Assembly: GCF_015461835.1 (NCBI RefSeq) | Contig: NZ_JACOPX010000020.1 | Span: forward strand, 39,725-103,724 | From: Pseudomonas neuropathica | Lineage (GTDB): Bacteria; Pseudomonadota; Gammaproteobacteria; Pseudomonadales; Pseudomonadaceae | Direction: 5' to 3' | Length of the DNA stretch: 64,000 nucleotides | Shown: one piece after another, positions 26,924-34,959 of the stretch | How the letters are laid out: each line of letters begins with the position of its first letter | Numbering within the stretch: position 1 is the stretch's first letter | Made by a program: the position numbers and the translations under genes | The notes under the pieces: generated by a model | What the model was told of the DNA's origin: nothing | What the model saw: the letters and a program-made list of their open reading frames with translations, nothing else | Databases searched by the model: none

Positions 26924-28710
26924 ACAGCGAGCGCCATATAAAACTGCGTGCCCTGCCCCGGCCGCGAGTAAACGCCCATGCGCCCGCCATGCAGCTGGAC
27001 GATTTCCTTGCACAGTGCCAATCCCAGGCCGGCACCGCCCTTCTTGCGCCCCACCTGCACGAACGGCTCGAAAATCCGCCCCTGCTGGCCGTAGGCAATA
27101 CCTTCGCCGTTGTCTTCGACGCTGATAATCACCCGCTCACCATGCCGACGTGCCTGCAAGCGGATCTGACCGGCGCGGGCGGTATGGCGCAAGGCGTTGT
27201 CGATCAGATTGTCGAGGACGCGATCAAGCTGCGCCTGATCAGCCTGCAAACGCGGTAGTGGCCCCTGAACTTCGACATTCAGGACGATACCCTTGGCTGC
27301 CGCCAAATCGGCAAAGCGCAGCTGCGCCTGCTCCAGCAAATCTTCGATGGAACACGGTGCCAGCGTGAGTTTCTGCAGGCCGTTCTGATAACGCGAGAAG
27401 TTGAGCAGGTCATTGATCAACTGCATCAGGCGCTGCATTTCCTCGTTCACGGTGTCGAGCAGATCGGCCTCGCGGGAGTCTGCAGGAAACTTCGCCCGTT
27501 CGCGGAACAGGCCGAATGCCATGTGCATGCCGGTGACCGGCGTGCGCAGTTCGTGTGAGGCTCGCAAGACGAATTCACTGCGTACCCGTTCGAAGGCGCG
27601 CTGCTCGGTGACATCGTGCAACACCATCACCGCGCCGAGGATATGGCCCTGGGTGTGGCTGACCGGCGTCAGGCTGTAGGTCAGCAATCTTGATTCGCCG
27701 TCGACCTCGATACTCAGATCTTCCGGTGCCCGCTCCAGGGTGCCGCCGCGCAGTACCAGTTGCAGCTGCGCATCCAGCTCCGAGCGCTCCAGCGCCGTCC
27801 CCAGTCCTTGGCCGAGACGGTCATCTTCCCAGCCCAATTGACGCTGAGCGACCGGATTGAGGTGCTCCAGATGCCCTTGCCGGTCGATCATCAGCAAGCC
27901 GTCATCGATGCTGTCGAGTACCGCCTGCAAGCGCTGCTGACCGGCGAGCAATTCGTCGACATTGGTCGCCTGATGCTCACGCAGTGCCTCGGCCATCAGG
28001 CCAAAGCGTTTGGTCAGCAGGTTCATTTCCATCGCCGAGGATATCGGCAGGGTCACTTCAAAATTGCCTTGGCCGATATTGTCCGCGGCTTTCGCCAGCG
28101 CCTCGATTGGCGCGCCGAAACGCCGGGCAATGCCGTGAGCCGTGATGAAACCGATGATCAGCACCGCCAGCCCGACAAAGCCCAGCAGACCGGCGATCAG
28201 CAATGCGCGTTCACGTGCCTCATGCTGTACCGCGTTGATGTTGTCCAGCGCATGCTTGTGTTCGGCGATCAGCCCGTTGCGCAGAGTATTGAAGCGCTCT
28301 CTGAAGTCGGCGCTGCTGCTCATCGAACTGGCAGGGTCACGCGACAGATCGAACGATTGCAGGAAGTTCAGGTAATCCGCTTTGGCCTGACTGAACCCGT
28401 ATTGCCGACCATCACCCTCTTGCTCTTGGGCAATGCCCTCATCCAGCAACTGGAAGTAATGCTGTTTCGACGCTTCGAACGCTACCGGGTCGGGCTTTTC
28501 AGCCATCATGATGATCAGTTGATCACCCAGGGTCTGGCGCAATTTTAGCCCCAGATCCAACGTGACGAAGTTGCTGCGCACCAAGGCTTCTTGCGTTCCC
28601 GCCATCTGCATCACGCTGACCAGCCCGAGCAGCAGCCCGAGCAAGGCCACGGTGATGAGCGCGGAAATGCTCAAGAACAAACGGGTCCGCAACTTCATCG
28701 CCAGTTTCAT
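26920..28710 (-). CDS. kinB: Alginate-related sensor histidine kinase KinB
   Basis: A 596-residue inner-membrane sensor kinase/phosphatase paired with AlgB. Two helices (residues ~10-35 and ~170-192) enclose a periplasmic helical sensor. A HAMP domain (IARRFGAPIEALAKAADNIGQG), a PAS domain (LDSIDDGLLMIDRQGHLEHLN), a dimerisation/phosphoacceptor helix with the His in ASHELRTPVTG, and an ATPase domain (NLIDNALRHT; DNGEGI; GGAGLGLALC) follow in order. It lies 10 bases downstream of algB. An alternative start 12 bases downstream (MKLRTRLFL) is possible. Confidence 0.95.
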   Translation of the reverse strand: MKLAMKLRTRLFLSISALITVALLGLLLGLVSVMQMAGTQEALVRSNFVTLDLGLKLRQTLGDQLIIMMAEKPDPVAFEASKQHYFQLLDEGIAQEQEGDGRQYGFSQAKADYLNFLQSFDLSRDPASSMSSSADFRERFNTLRNGLIAEHKHALDNINAVQHEARERALLIAGLLGFVGLAVLIIGFITAHGIARRFGAPIEALAKAADNIGQGNFEVTLPISSAMEMNLLTKRFGLMAEALREHQATNVDELLAGQQRLQAVLDSIDDGLLMIDRQGHLEHLNPVAQRQLGWEDDRLGQGLGTALERSELDAQLQLVLRGGTLERAPEDLSIEVDGESRLLTYSLTPVSHTQGHILGAVMVLHDVTEQRAFERVRSEFVLRASHELRTPVTGMHMAFGLFRERAKFPADSREADLLDTVNEEMQRLMQLINDLLNFSRYQNGLQKLTLAPCSIEDLLEQAQLRFADLAAAKGIVLNVEVQGPLPRLQADQAQLDRVLDNLIDNALRHTARAGQIRLQARRHGERVIISVEDNGEGIAYGQQGRIFEPFVQVGRKKGGAGLGLALCKEIVQLHGGRMGVYSRPGQGTQFYMALAV

Positions 28711-28720
28711 CGTCGGGCGC

Positions 28721-30067
28721 TCACAGGTTGTACTGCTTGCGCTTGCGATACAGGGTCGAGGCGTCGATGCCGAGCGTTTTCGCCGCCTGGTCCAACGTGC
28801 CGGCGGTGGCGAGAACCGCGCCGATGTGCGCCTTCTCCAACTCGTCGAGACTCAACGCGGCACCGACTCGCGGTGCATTGTTGGCCGGTTGTTCGGCCAT
28901 GCCGAGGTGGCTGATTTCCACGCGCTCCTGCGGGCAAATGATGCTTGCTCGCTCGACAACGTTGCGCAATTCGCGAATGTTGCCTGGCCAGCGGTAGCCG
29001 AGCAGCGCCTCGCGTGCCTCGTCGCTGAAGCCGCGCGCCGGACGCGCATACTCTTTGACGAAGCGGGCGAGAAAGCGGTCGGCCAACGTCAGGATGTCCT
29101 CGGCACGCTCGCGCAGAGGCGGCAGGTGCAGAGTGATGACGTTGAGGCGATAGAGCAGGTCTTCACGGAATCGGCCGTCTCGAACCATGTCTTCCAGATT
29201 GAGGTTGGTTGCGGCGAGGATGCGCACATCAGCGCGGCGGGTGACTGGATCCCCTACCCGCTCATATTCCTTGTCCTGAATGAAACGCAGCAATTTTGGT
29301 TGCAATGTCAGCGGAAAATCGCCGATCTCGTCGAGAAACAGCGTACCGCCGTCGGCCTGATTGACTCGACCCAGTGTACTTTCGCTGGCGCCGGTAAACG
29401 CACCGCGACTGTGGCCGAACAGTTCGCTTTCCATCAATTCCGCCGTCAGCGACGGGCAGTTGATGGTCACGCAGGATTTTTTCTCGCGCTTGCTCCAGCC
29501 GTGAATCGCTCGGGCCAGCTCACCTTTACCAGTGCCGGACTCGCCGAGGATCAGAATGTTGGCGTCGGTGCCGGCGACCTGACGTGCAGTTTCCAGTACG
29601 ACTTTCATTGCCGGGCTGTGGGAATCGAGACCGTCCTTCGGTTTGCGGATCTCGCCTTCGAGGGCTTCGAGGCGCGCCGACAGTTGGCGCACTTCCAATT
29701 GCTTGGCAGTGGCCAGACGCAGCTGATCCGGGCTGCACGGTTTGACCAGATAGTCGGCGGCGCCGGCCTGGATCGCGTCGACGGCGGTATCGACAGCCGA
29801 ATGCGCGGTGACAATCACCACTCGCATCCATGGTGCCTGAATGCGCATCTGCGCCAGTACGTCGAGGCCGTTGTCTTCGCCCAGACGTAAATCAAGGAAG
29901 CACAGATCGAAGACCTGGCGTTGCAGCAAGGCGTCGGCCTGAGCCGCGCTGTTGGCTGTGGCAACCGTATAGCCTTCATCTTCGAGGCAATAACGGAAAG
30001 TACGCAGGATGGCGGATTCGTCGTCCACCAGCAGAATGCGGCCTTGATGCTCAGTGGCAGATTCCAT
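28721..30067 (-). CDS. algB: NtrC-family response regulator AlgB
   Basis: A 448-residue regulator of alginate and other genes, cognate partner of KinB. The receiver domain has acidic pocket Asp15/Asp16 and the phospho-acceptor Asp59 (FLDLRLG). The AAA+ domain has Walker A (GESGTGKGEL), the sigma-54-contact loop GAFTGA (ELFGHSRGAFTGASES), and Walker B (GGTLFLDEIGD). A Fis-type helix-turn-helix ends the protein (LDQAAKTLGIDASTLYRKRKQYNL). It keeps the GAFTGA loop needed to contact sigma-54, and a near-consensus sigma-54 promoter lies in the adjacent gap. Confidence 0.96.
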   Translation of the reverse strand: MESATEHQGRILLVDDESAILRTFRYCLEDEGYTVATANSAAQADALLQRQVFDLCFLDLRLGEDNGLDVLAQMRIQAPWMRVVIVTAHSAVDTAVDAIQAGAADYLVKPCSPDQLRLATAKQLEVRQLSARLEALEGEIRKPKDGLDSHSPAMKVVLETARQVAGTDANILILGESGTGKGELARAIHGWSKREKKSCVTINCPSLTAELMESELFGHSRGAFTGASESTLGRVNQADGGTLFLDEIGDFPLTLQPKLLRFIQDKEYERVGDPVTRRADVRILAATNLNLEDMVRDGRFREDLLYRLNVITLHLPPLRERAEDILTLADRFLARFVKEYARPARGFSDEAREALLGYRWPGNIRELRNVVERASIICPQERVEISHLGMAEQPANNAPRVGAALSLDELEKAHIGAVLATAGTLDQAAKTLGIDASTLYRKRKQYNL

Positions 30068-30305
30068 TTTTCCTACGCTCCATAGTGATTGGTCTTGGGT
30101 TAGTCCCGGAAAAATCGGGCAAGTTGCATGGTTGATTCTGAACGATGCCAGCCATAGGAGGGTAGCTCTCTCCTGCCTTTACGGCCAATACGTTGATTTT
30201 GTTGGTTTTTTAAACAAATGCCGATTTGCAGGGCATTCCCTGCGTACTTTTCTGACATCTGCGCCCTGCTCTCAATTCCATAAGAATGAAATCTCCTACG
30301 AAAAA

Positions 30306-30324
30306 ATCGTGCATTGCGCACGAT
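30306..30324. promoter_or_regulatory. Palindromic site upstream of the sigma-54 promoter (possible enhancer)
   Basis: ATCGTGC and GCACGAT form perfect 7-bp arms around a 5-base centre, with a further half-site (ATCGTGC) ~14 bases downstream. It lies about 93 bp upstream of the -24/-12 element at 30417, a normal distance for an NtrC-family activator site. Whether AlgB or another activator binds it is unknown. Confidence 0.5.
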
Positions 30325-30416
30325 CCCAGATGACCCATCGTGCAGGATGCGTCGCAGGCGGTTTTTACAGCTAATTTAACTCATTGATTTTATTAGATAT
30401 TTTTCAATTAAAAAAC

Positions 30417-30432
30417 TGGCATGCAGGCTGCA
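30417..30432 (+). promoter_or_regulatory. Sigma-54 (-24/-12) promoter
   Basis: TGGCATGCAGGCTGCA matches the sigma-54 consensus TGGCACGNNNNTTGCW at all but two positions with exact spacing. The ~50 bp upstream are very AT-rich, as often seen where IHF bends DNA. It sits ~62 bp before the ATG at 30495 and should drive the three-gene unit 30495-31483. The rest of the 427-bp gap (30068-30494) holds the palindrome at 30306 and no gene I can see. Confidence 0.72.
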
Positions 30433-30494
30433 ATACCTCATTCAGCCAGGGCAGATACGAACTGCCCCAACCGAATAAGAGTGAGGAACCCAGG

Positions 30495-30779
30495 ATGACT
30501 CGCCAACGTGCCGCCCAAGTGCGTATCTCGCCACTGCATATTCAGCAAGGTCTGTTTGGCGTACTGGCGCTGTTGATCACCTTGATCGCCTGTCAGCAAT
30601 ACCTGCGCTGGGAAAACAGCCAGCAGGTTGAGCCGCTGATTTCGATCCAGCACAACACGCAAACACACTTCAGCGCCGTCAGCAGCAGCCAGGCCGAGAG
30701 CGCCTCGATGCGCATGATGGATGTCGATCAGGCGCAGCCGCTGGATCAACTGCCACGTGAAGAGCGTTGGGTTTTCTAA
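30495..30779 (+). CDS. Small single-span membrane protein, unknown function
   Basis: A 94-residue protein with a basic N-terminus (MTRQRAAQVR), one membrane helix (residues ~18-34, GLFGVLALLITLIAC) and a polar Gln/Ser-rich C-terminal tail, probably periplasmic. A Cys ends the helix but the charge and position do not make a standard lipobox. I start at the ATG at 30495 with GAGGAACCCAGG upstream; the frame opens earlier but without a start signal. It is the first gene behind the sigma-54 promoter. I do not recognise the family. Confidence 0.7.
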   Translation: MTRQRAAQVRISPLHIQQGLFGVLALLITLIACQQYLRWENSQQVEPLISIQHNTQTHFSAVSSSQAESASMRMMDVDQAQPLDQLPREERWVF

Positions 30780-30851
30780 AGAACACATGAATTCGGGCGC
30801 GCAGCGCCAGAACACGTAACACCCCTAAATAGAGAAGTAAGGAGAATCACC

Positions 30852-31016
30852 ATGTTGAGCTGGGCAATTACATTCTTGATCATTGCCATCATCGCTGCAG
30901 TACTGGGCTTCGGTGGTATCGCGGGCACCGCCACGGGTATCGCCAAGATTCTCTTTGTCGTGTTCCTGGTGATGTTCATCGCTTCCTTCTTCTTTGGCCG
31001 TCGCGGCCGAGGTTAA
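30852..31016 (+). CDS. DUF1328 family small membrane protein
   Basis: A 54-residue peptide almost entirely hydrophobic, with two helices (LSWAITFLIIAIIAAVLGFGG and IAKILFVVFLVMFIASFFFG) and a basic end (GRRGRG). This is the YtjA/DUF1328 pattern (GFGGIAGTATGIAKILFVVFL). AAGGAG lies seven bases before the ATG. Proteins of this family are small, membrane-bound and often stress-induced; no biochemical role is known. It lies 72 bases after the previous gene and 2 bases before the Ivy-like gene, which suggests one transcript. Confidence 0.88.
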   Translation: MLSWAITFLIIAIIAAVLGFGGIAGTATGIAKILFVVFLVMFIASFFFGRRGRG

Positions 31017-31018
31017 CG

Positions 31019-31483
31019 ATGACTGTGTTAAAGACACTGGCAGCCGCCCTGCTGTTGGGCGGTAGTGCCATGGCGATGGCGGCCAATGACGGCCAGGCGC
31101 GGGTCAACGAACTGTTGAGTTCCGACCCGCAGTATCGCGAAACCTGGGAAGGCGTGGTGAAGAAGGAAGAACGCCTGCCGGAATGGGTGATGAACCTGTC
31201 CGGCACGCCTGACCAGCAGATGAATGCCGTGACTGAAGATGGCGACAAGTATCTGGTCGGCCCGCTCTGCGAATCCACAGACAAGTGCCTCAACCATCGT
31301 TTGATCGTCGCCTTCAGTTTCGACAAGCAAGACGCTTACGCCATGCTCGTGGATGTGCCCGAAGGACTGCCGGCCGACAAGTCGCCGACGCGACATGCGA
31401 CCTATCGCTTCCTCGGTAAACCCGATCAAGGCATGCAGGATCTTTTGATGGAAACCCTGAAGAAAGATCCGAAGTGGTACTGA
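31019..31483 (+). CDS. Ivy-like (inhibitor of vertebrate lysozyme) periplasmic protein
   Basis: A 154-residue secreted protein (signal peptide ending SAMAMAA) with the Ivy fold pattern (LSSDPQYRETWEGVVKKEERLPEWVMN; YLVGPLCE; RHATYRFLGKPD; LLMETLKKDPKWY). In E. coli Ivy the lysozyme-blocking loop is CKPHDC with an essential His. Here the equivalent loop is Cys84-E-S-T-D-K-Cys90: one residue longer and without His. By analogy with the P. aeruginosa paralog Ivyp2, it may not inhibit c-type lysozyme. It starts two bases after the DUF1328 gene. Confidence 0.88.
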   Translation: MTVLKTLAAALLLGGSAMAMAANDGQARVNELLSSDPQYRETWEGVVKKEERLPEWVMNLSGTPDQQMNAVTEDGDKYLVGPLCESTDKCLNHRLIVAFSFDKQDAYAMLVDVPEGLPADKSPTRHATYRFLGKPDQGMQDLLMETLKKDPKWY

Positions 31484-31627
31484 TTTGAACATGAAGGCAG
31501 CAGCCCTGCTGCCTTCCATTGCGCCCACCTGAGGAAGGCAGGCGCATGACCAAGGGGCCGGGATGTTCTGACTGTTGCAGGGTCGGAGTGACCTACGGGT
31601 ACAGGGAGTGCCTGCGCAAGGGCCGGG

Positions 31628-31807
31628 TCAGGGTAAAAGCTGCGCCGCAGGTTCGCCGACCCGTAGTGGCTCGACGGACTTGCGCTGAGCTTTCCAACAC
31701 GCAAAACATTGATCCAGAGCGTCCAGCTCATCCTTTTTATCGCTGACACTGCGCGCGAAAACATTACGCGGTGTTTCATGGCGACCGTATATCGACAAAG
31801 AGACCAC
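31628..31807 (-). CDS. Possible short ORF, unknown (59 aa, GTG start)
   Basis: A short frame in the gap upstream of gltP that starts GTG right after a TAA and reads MVSLSIYGRHETPRNVFARS followed by a protein-like sequence with KKDELDALDQCFACWKAQRK. The amphipathic helix and the CxxC pair look more like real coding sequence than a random frame. I know no function. It could be a small gene or a remnant of a mobile element. Confidence 0.3.
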   Translation of the reverse strand: MVSLSIYGRHETPRNVFARSVSDKKDELDALDQCFACWKAQRKSVEPLRVGEPAAQLLP

Positions 31808-31896
31808 TTAAACAGTAGGACTTCTAGTCTTCCTGCGTAGGCTTTTTCCTAAATATTTCGTCGATTTTTCTCGTTCAAAAAACAACCAACCTAGGC

Positions 31897-31940
31897 TGTG
31901 ATGGCCGGTTCACGGCACTTATGCCGGCCGAAATGTCACA
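31897..31940 (+). other. Stem-loop in the structured leader upstream of gltP
   Basis: TGTGATGGCCGG at 31897 pairs with CCGGCC...TCACA ending at 31940, giving an outer TGTGA/TCACA stem and an inner GGCCGG/CCGGCC stem. A perfect palindrome (ATGCCGATTCGGCAT, 31981-31995) and an intrinsic terminator follow, so the stretch 31897-32056 looks like one structured RNA. In the 702-bp gap 31484-32185 this and the short ORF above are the only structure I see. Confidence 0.5.
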
Positions 31941-32020
31941 ATCGAACCGGTTGGGACGCCAGTTTCATTTAAAAAAGCTCATGCCGATTCGGCATAGGGT
32001 AGGCGTTTACGGCATTAGAC

Positions 32021-32056
32021 GGCGCAACCTTGCATCGGAATAGTTGCGCCTTTTTT
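32021..32056 (+). terminator. Intrinsic terminator upstream of gltP
   Basis: GGCGCAAC pairs with GTTGCGCC across a 14-base loop, followed by six T. It lies 130 bp before the gltP start, so it ends either a separate small RNA or an attenuated gltP leader. Confidence 0.8.
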
Positions 32057-32185
32057 CGCCTGCCGAAGAGCCGTAAATACGCGCTTCGGGGCACCTTATA
32101 CGGAGGCAGATGCACAGACTTTTCCGCTAAAGAGCGTTCCAGTTCCTGCATGTGCCTGAGTCAAACGCAAGTAAGGGTAAAGATA

Positions 32186-33517
32186 ATGAAGAAGGCAAAA
32201 ATCAGCCTCGCCTGGCAGATCCTCATCGGTCTTGTTCTAGGGATTGCAATTGGTGCGTTGCTCAATCACTTCAGTGCCGAGAAGGCTTGGTGGATCAGCA
32301 ACGTCCTGCAACCGGCAGGCGATATCTTTATCCGTCTGATCAAGATGATCGTGATCCCGATCGTCATCTCTTCCCTGATCGTCGGCATCGCCGGCGTGGG
32401 CGACGCCAAGAAACTCGGGCGGATCGGCCTGAAGACGATCATCTATTTCGAAATCGTCACCACCATCGCCATCGTTGTCGGCCTGCTGCTGGCCAACCTG
32501 TTCCATCCGGGCACCGGCATCGACATGAGCACCCTGGGTACGGTGGACATCTCGAAGTACCAAGCGACCGCCGCCGAAGTGCAGCATGAACACGCGTTCA
32601 TCGAGACCATCCTCAACCTGATCCCGTCGAACATCTTCGCGGCCATGGCCCGCGGCGAAATGCTGCCGATCATCTTCTTCTCCGTGCTGTTCGGTCTCGG
32701 TCTGTCGAGCCTGCAGTCGGACCTGCGCGAGCCGCTGGTGAAGATGTTCCAGGGCGTCTCGGAAAGCATGTTCAAAGTCACCCACATGATCATGAACTAC
32801 GCCCCGATCGGCGTGTTCGCACTGATCGCGGTGACCGTGGCCAACTTCGGCTTCGCCTCGCTGCTGCCGCTGGCCAAGCTGGTGATTCTGGTTTACGTCG
32901 CCATCGCCTTCTTTGCCTTCGTGGTGCTGGGCCTGATCGCCAAGCTGTTCGGTTTCTCTGTGATCAAGCTGATGCGCATCTTCAAGGATGAGCTGGTGCT
33001 GGCCTACTCCACCGCGTCTTCGGAAACCGTGCTGCCACGCGTGATCGAGAAGATGGAAGCCTACGGCGCACCGAAAGCCATCTGCAGCTTCGTGGTGCCG
33101 ACCGGTTATTCGTTCAACCTCGACGGTTCGACCCTGTACCAGTCGATCGCCGCCATCTTTATTGCCCAGCTGTATGGCATCGACCTGTCGATCAGCCAGC
33201 AACTGTTGCTGGTCCTGACCCTGATGGTCACCTCCAAAGGCATCGCCGGCGTACCGGGCGTTTCCTTCGTGGTGCTGCTGGCCACTCTGGGCAGCGTCGG
33301 TATTCCGCTGGAAGGCTTGGCGTTCATCGCCGGTGTCGACCGCATCATGGACATGGCGCGTACCGCTCTGAACGTGATCGGCAATGCCCTCGCGGTACTG
33401 GTTATCGCACGCTGGGAAGGCATGTACGACGATGCCAAGGGCCAGCGCTACTGGAACTCCCTGCCACACTGGCGCAGCAAGGAAAAACTGCCAGCGGGCG
33501 AAATCTCCAAGCCGTAA
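32186..33517 (+). CDS. gltP: Proton/glutamate symporter (GltP/DAACS family)
   Basis: A 443-residue dicarboxylate/amino-acid:cation symporter importing glutamate or aspartate. Family markers include the serine-rich region in ELVLAYSTASSETVLPRVIEKM (reentrant loop 1), the Asn-Leu-Asp-Gly motif (TGYSFNLDGSTLYQS), and the second reentrant segment TLMVTSKGIAGVPGVSFVVLLATL. Transport is through about eight helices and two hairpins. The start is ATG 32186 (MKKAKISLAWQ) with AAGGG upstream. The long leader and terminator upstream suggest post-initiation control. Confidence 0.95.
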   Translation: MKKAKISLAWQILIGLVLGIAIGALLNHFSAEKAWWISNVLQPAGDIFIRLIKMIVIPIVISSLIVGIAGVGDAKKLGRIGLKTIIYFEIVTTIAIVVGLLLANLFHPGTGIDMSTLGTVDISKYQATAAEVQHEHAFIETILNLIPSNIFAAMARGEMLPIIFFSVLFGLGLSSLQSDLREPLVKMFQGVSESMFKVTHMIMNYAPIGVFALIAVTVANFGFASLLPLAKLVILVYVAIAFFAFVVLGLIAKLFGFSVIKLMRIFKDELVLAYSTASSETVLPRVIEKMEAYGAPKAICSFVVPTGYSFNLDGSTLYQSIAAIFIAQLYGIDLSISQQLLLVLTLMVTSKGIAGVPGVSFVVLLATLGSVGIPLEGLAFIAGVDRIMDMARTALNVIGNALAVLVIARWEGMYDDAKGQRYWNSLPHWRSKEKLPAGEISKP

Positions 33518-33526
33518 CGCAAAACC

Positions 33527-33618
33527 CTGTAGGCCTTCGCCTGCTCGCGATGAGGGCTGTACATTCAACATCTCTGTTGTCTGATACACCGCGATCGCGA
33601 GCAGGCTCACGCCTACAG
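33527..33618. repeat. REPIN after gltP
   Basis: CTGTAGGCCTTCGCCTGCTC at the left is mirrored by GAGCAGGCTCACGCCTACAG at the right, with ~45 bases between. It belongs to the family also found at 34960, 41276 and 43240, with more mismatches. Confidence 0.75.
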
Positions 33619-33638
33619 TGGACCGCATCAGCCATACG

Positions 33639-33660
33639 AACCCCGGAGAAATCCGGGGTT
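33639..33660 (+). terminator. gltP: Terminator hairpin after gltP
   Basis: AACCCCGGA pairs with TCCGGGGTT around GAAA. The following T run is weak (TGTCGTTT), so termination may be partial. Confidence 0.65.
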
Positions 33661-33715
33661 TGTCGTTTCTGGTGACCCCGCTATCATTCGCGGCATTCTT
33701 CGGGGGATTTGACTG

Positions 33716-34945
33716 ATGCTTAATGGCCTGTGGCTTGGCTTCTTCATCGTGGCAGCCGTGTCGGCGCTGGCGCAGTGGCTGATCGGCGGTAACGCCGGGA
33801 TCTTTGCGGCGATGGTGGAAAGCATTTTCGCCATGGCCAAGCTCTCGGTCGAGGTCATGGTGCTGCTGTTCGGCACCCTCACCCTGTGGCTGGGCTTTCT
33901 GCGCATTGCCGAGAAGGCCGGCATTGTCGAATGGTTGGCCAAGGTCCTCGGCCCGCTGTTTCTGCGGCTGATGCCGGAAGTCCCACCCGGCCACCCTGCC
34001 CTTGGCCTGATCACCCTGAACTTCGCCGCCAACGGCTTGGGCCTCGACAATGCCGCGACGCCCATCGGCCTGAAAGCCATGAAGGCGCTGCAGGAGCTCA
34101 ATCCCAGCGCCACCATCGCCAGTAACGCGCAAATCCTCTTCCTGGTGCTCAACGCCTCCTCCCTGACCCTGCTGCCGGTGACGATCTTCATGTACCGCGC
34201 CCAGCAAGGCGCGCCGGATCCGACGCTGGTGTTCCTGCCAATTCTGCTGGCGACCAGTTGCTCGACGATTGTCGGCTTCCTCTCGGTGGCATTCATGCAG
34301 CGCCTGCGGATCTGGGATCCGGTGGTGTTGGCCTATCTGGTGCCGGGCGCGCTGCTCCTGGGTGGCTTCATGGCGTTGCTCGGCACCCTTTCCGCGACGG
34401 CTTTGGCGGGATTGTCGTCGATCCTCGGCAATCTCACGCTGTTCGGGTTGATCATGCTGTTTCTGATCATCGGCGCGTTTCGCAAGGTCAAGGTTTACGA
34501 GGCGTTTGTAGAAGGCGCCAAAGAGGGCTTCGATGTCGCGAAGAATCTGCTGCCTTATCTGGTGGCGATGCTCTGCGCGGTGGGCGTACTGCGTGCCTCT
34601 GGAGCTCTGGACTTCGGGCTGGACGGGATTCGCCATCTGGTCGAGTGGGCCGGTTGGGACACGCGGTTTGTCGATGCGTTGCCGACCGCGATGGTCAAGC
34701 CGTTCTCCGGCAGCGCAGCGCGGGCCATGCTGATCGAGACGATGAAGACCTCGGGCGTTGACAGCTTCCCGGCGCTGGTCGCGGCGACGGTGCAGGGCAG
34801 TACCGAGACGACGTTCTATGTGCTGGCGGTGTATTTCGGCGCGGTGGGGATTCAACGCGCGCGGCATGCGGTGGGGTGTGCGTTGCTGGCGGAGCTGGCG
34901 GGTGTGCTCGGCGCGATTGGCGTCTGCTACTGGTTCTTCGGCTGA
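33716..34945 (+). CDS. SpmA/SpmB-like nucleoside-recognition membrane protein
   Basis: A 409-residue polytopic protein with two Gate (nucleoside-recognition) domains, corresponding to a fusion of the sporulation proteins SpmA and SpmB. The SpmA half carries FAANGLGLDNAATPIGLKAM and ASNAQILFLVLNASSLTLLP. The SpmB half carries LPTAMVKPFSGSAARAMLIE and VQGSTETTFYVLAVYFGAVG. The organism does not sporulate and the substrate is unknown. GGGGGA lies upstream of the ATG. Confidence 0.9.
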   Translation: MLNGLWLGFFIVAAVSALAQWLIGGNAGIFAAMVESIFAMAKLSVEVMVLLFGTLTLWLGFLRIAEKAGIVEWLAKVLGPLFLRLMPEVPPGHPALGLITLNFAANGLGLDNAATPIGLKAMKALQELNPSATIASNAQILFLVLNASSLTLLPVTIFMYRAQQGAPDPTLVFLPILLATSCSTIVGFLSVAFMQRLRIWDPVVLAYLVPGALLLGGFMALLGTLSATALAGLSSILGNLTLFGLIMLFLIIGAFRKVKVYEAFVEGAKEGFDVAKNLLPYLVAMLCAVGVLRASGALDFGLDGIRHLVEWAGWDTRFVDALPTAMVKPFSGSAARAMLIETMKTSGVDSFPALVAATVQGSTETTFYVLAVYFGAVGIQRARHAVGCALLAELAGVLGAIGVCYWFFG

Positions 34946-34959
34946 TCACACATCAAAAC

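Noticed and set aside
32237..34867. 876-codon open frame opposite gltP and the SpmAB-like gene
   Set aside because: Spans two real genes and their gap; very rich in Gln, His and Arg, typical of an antisense shadow.
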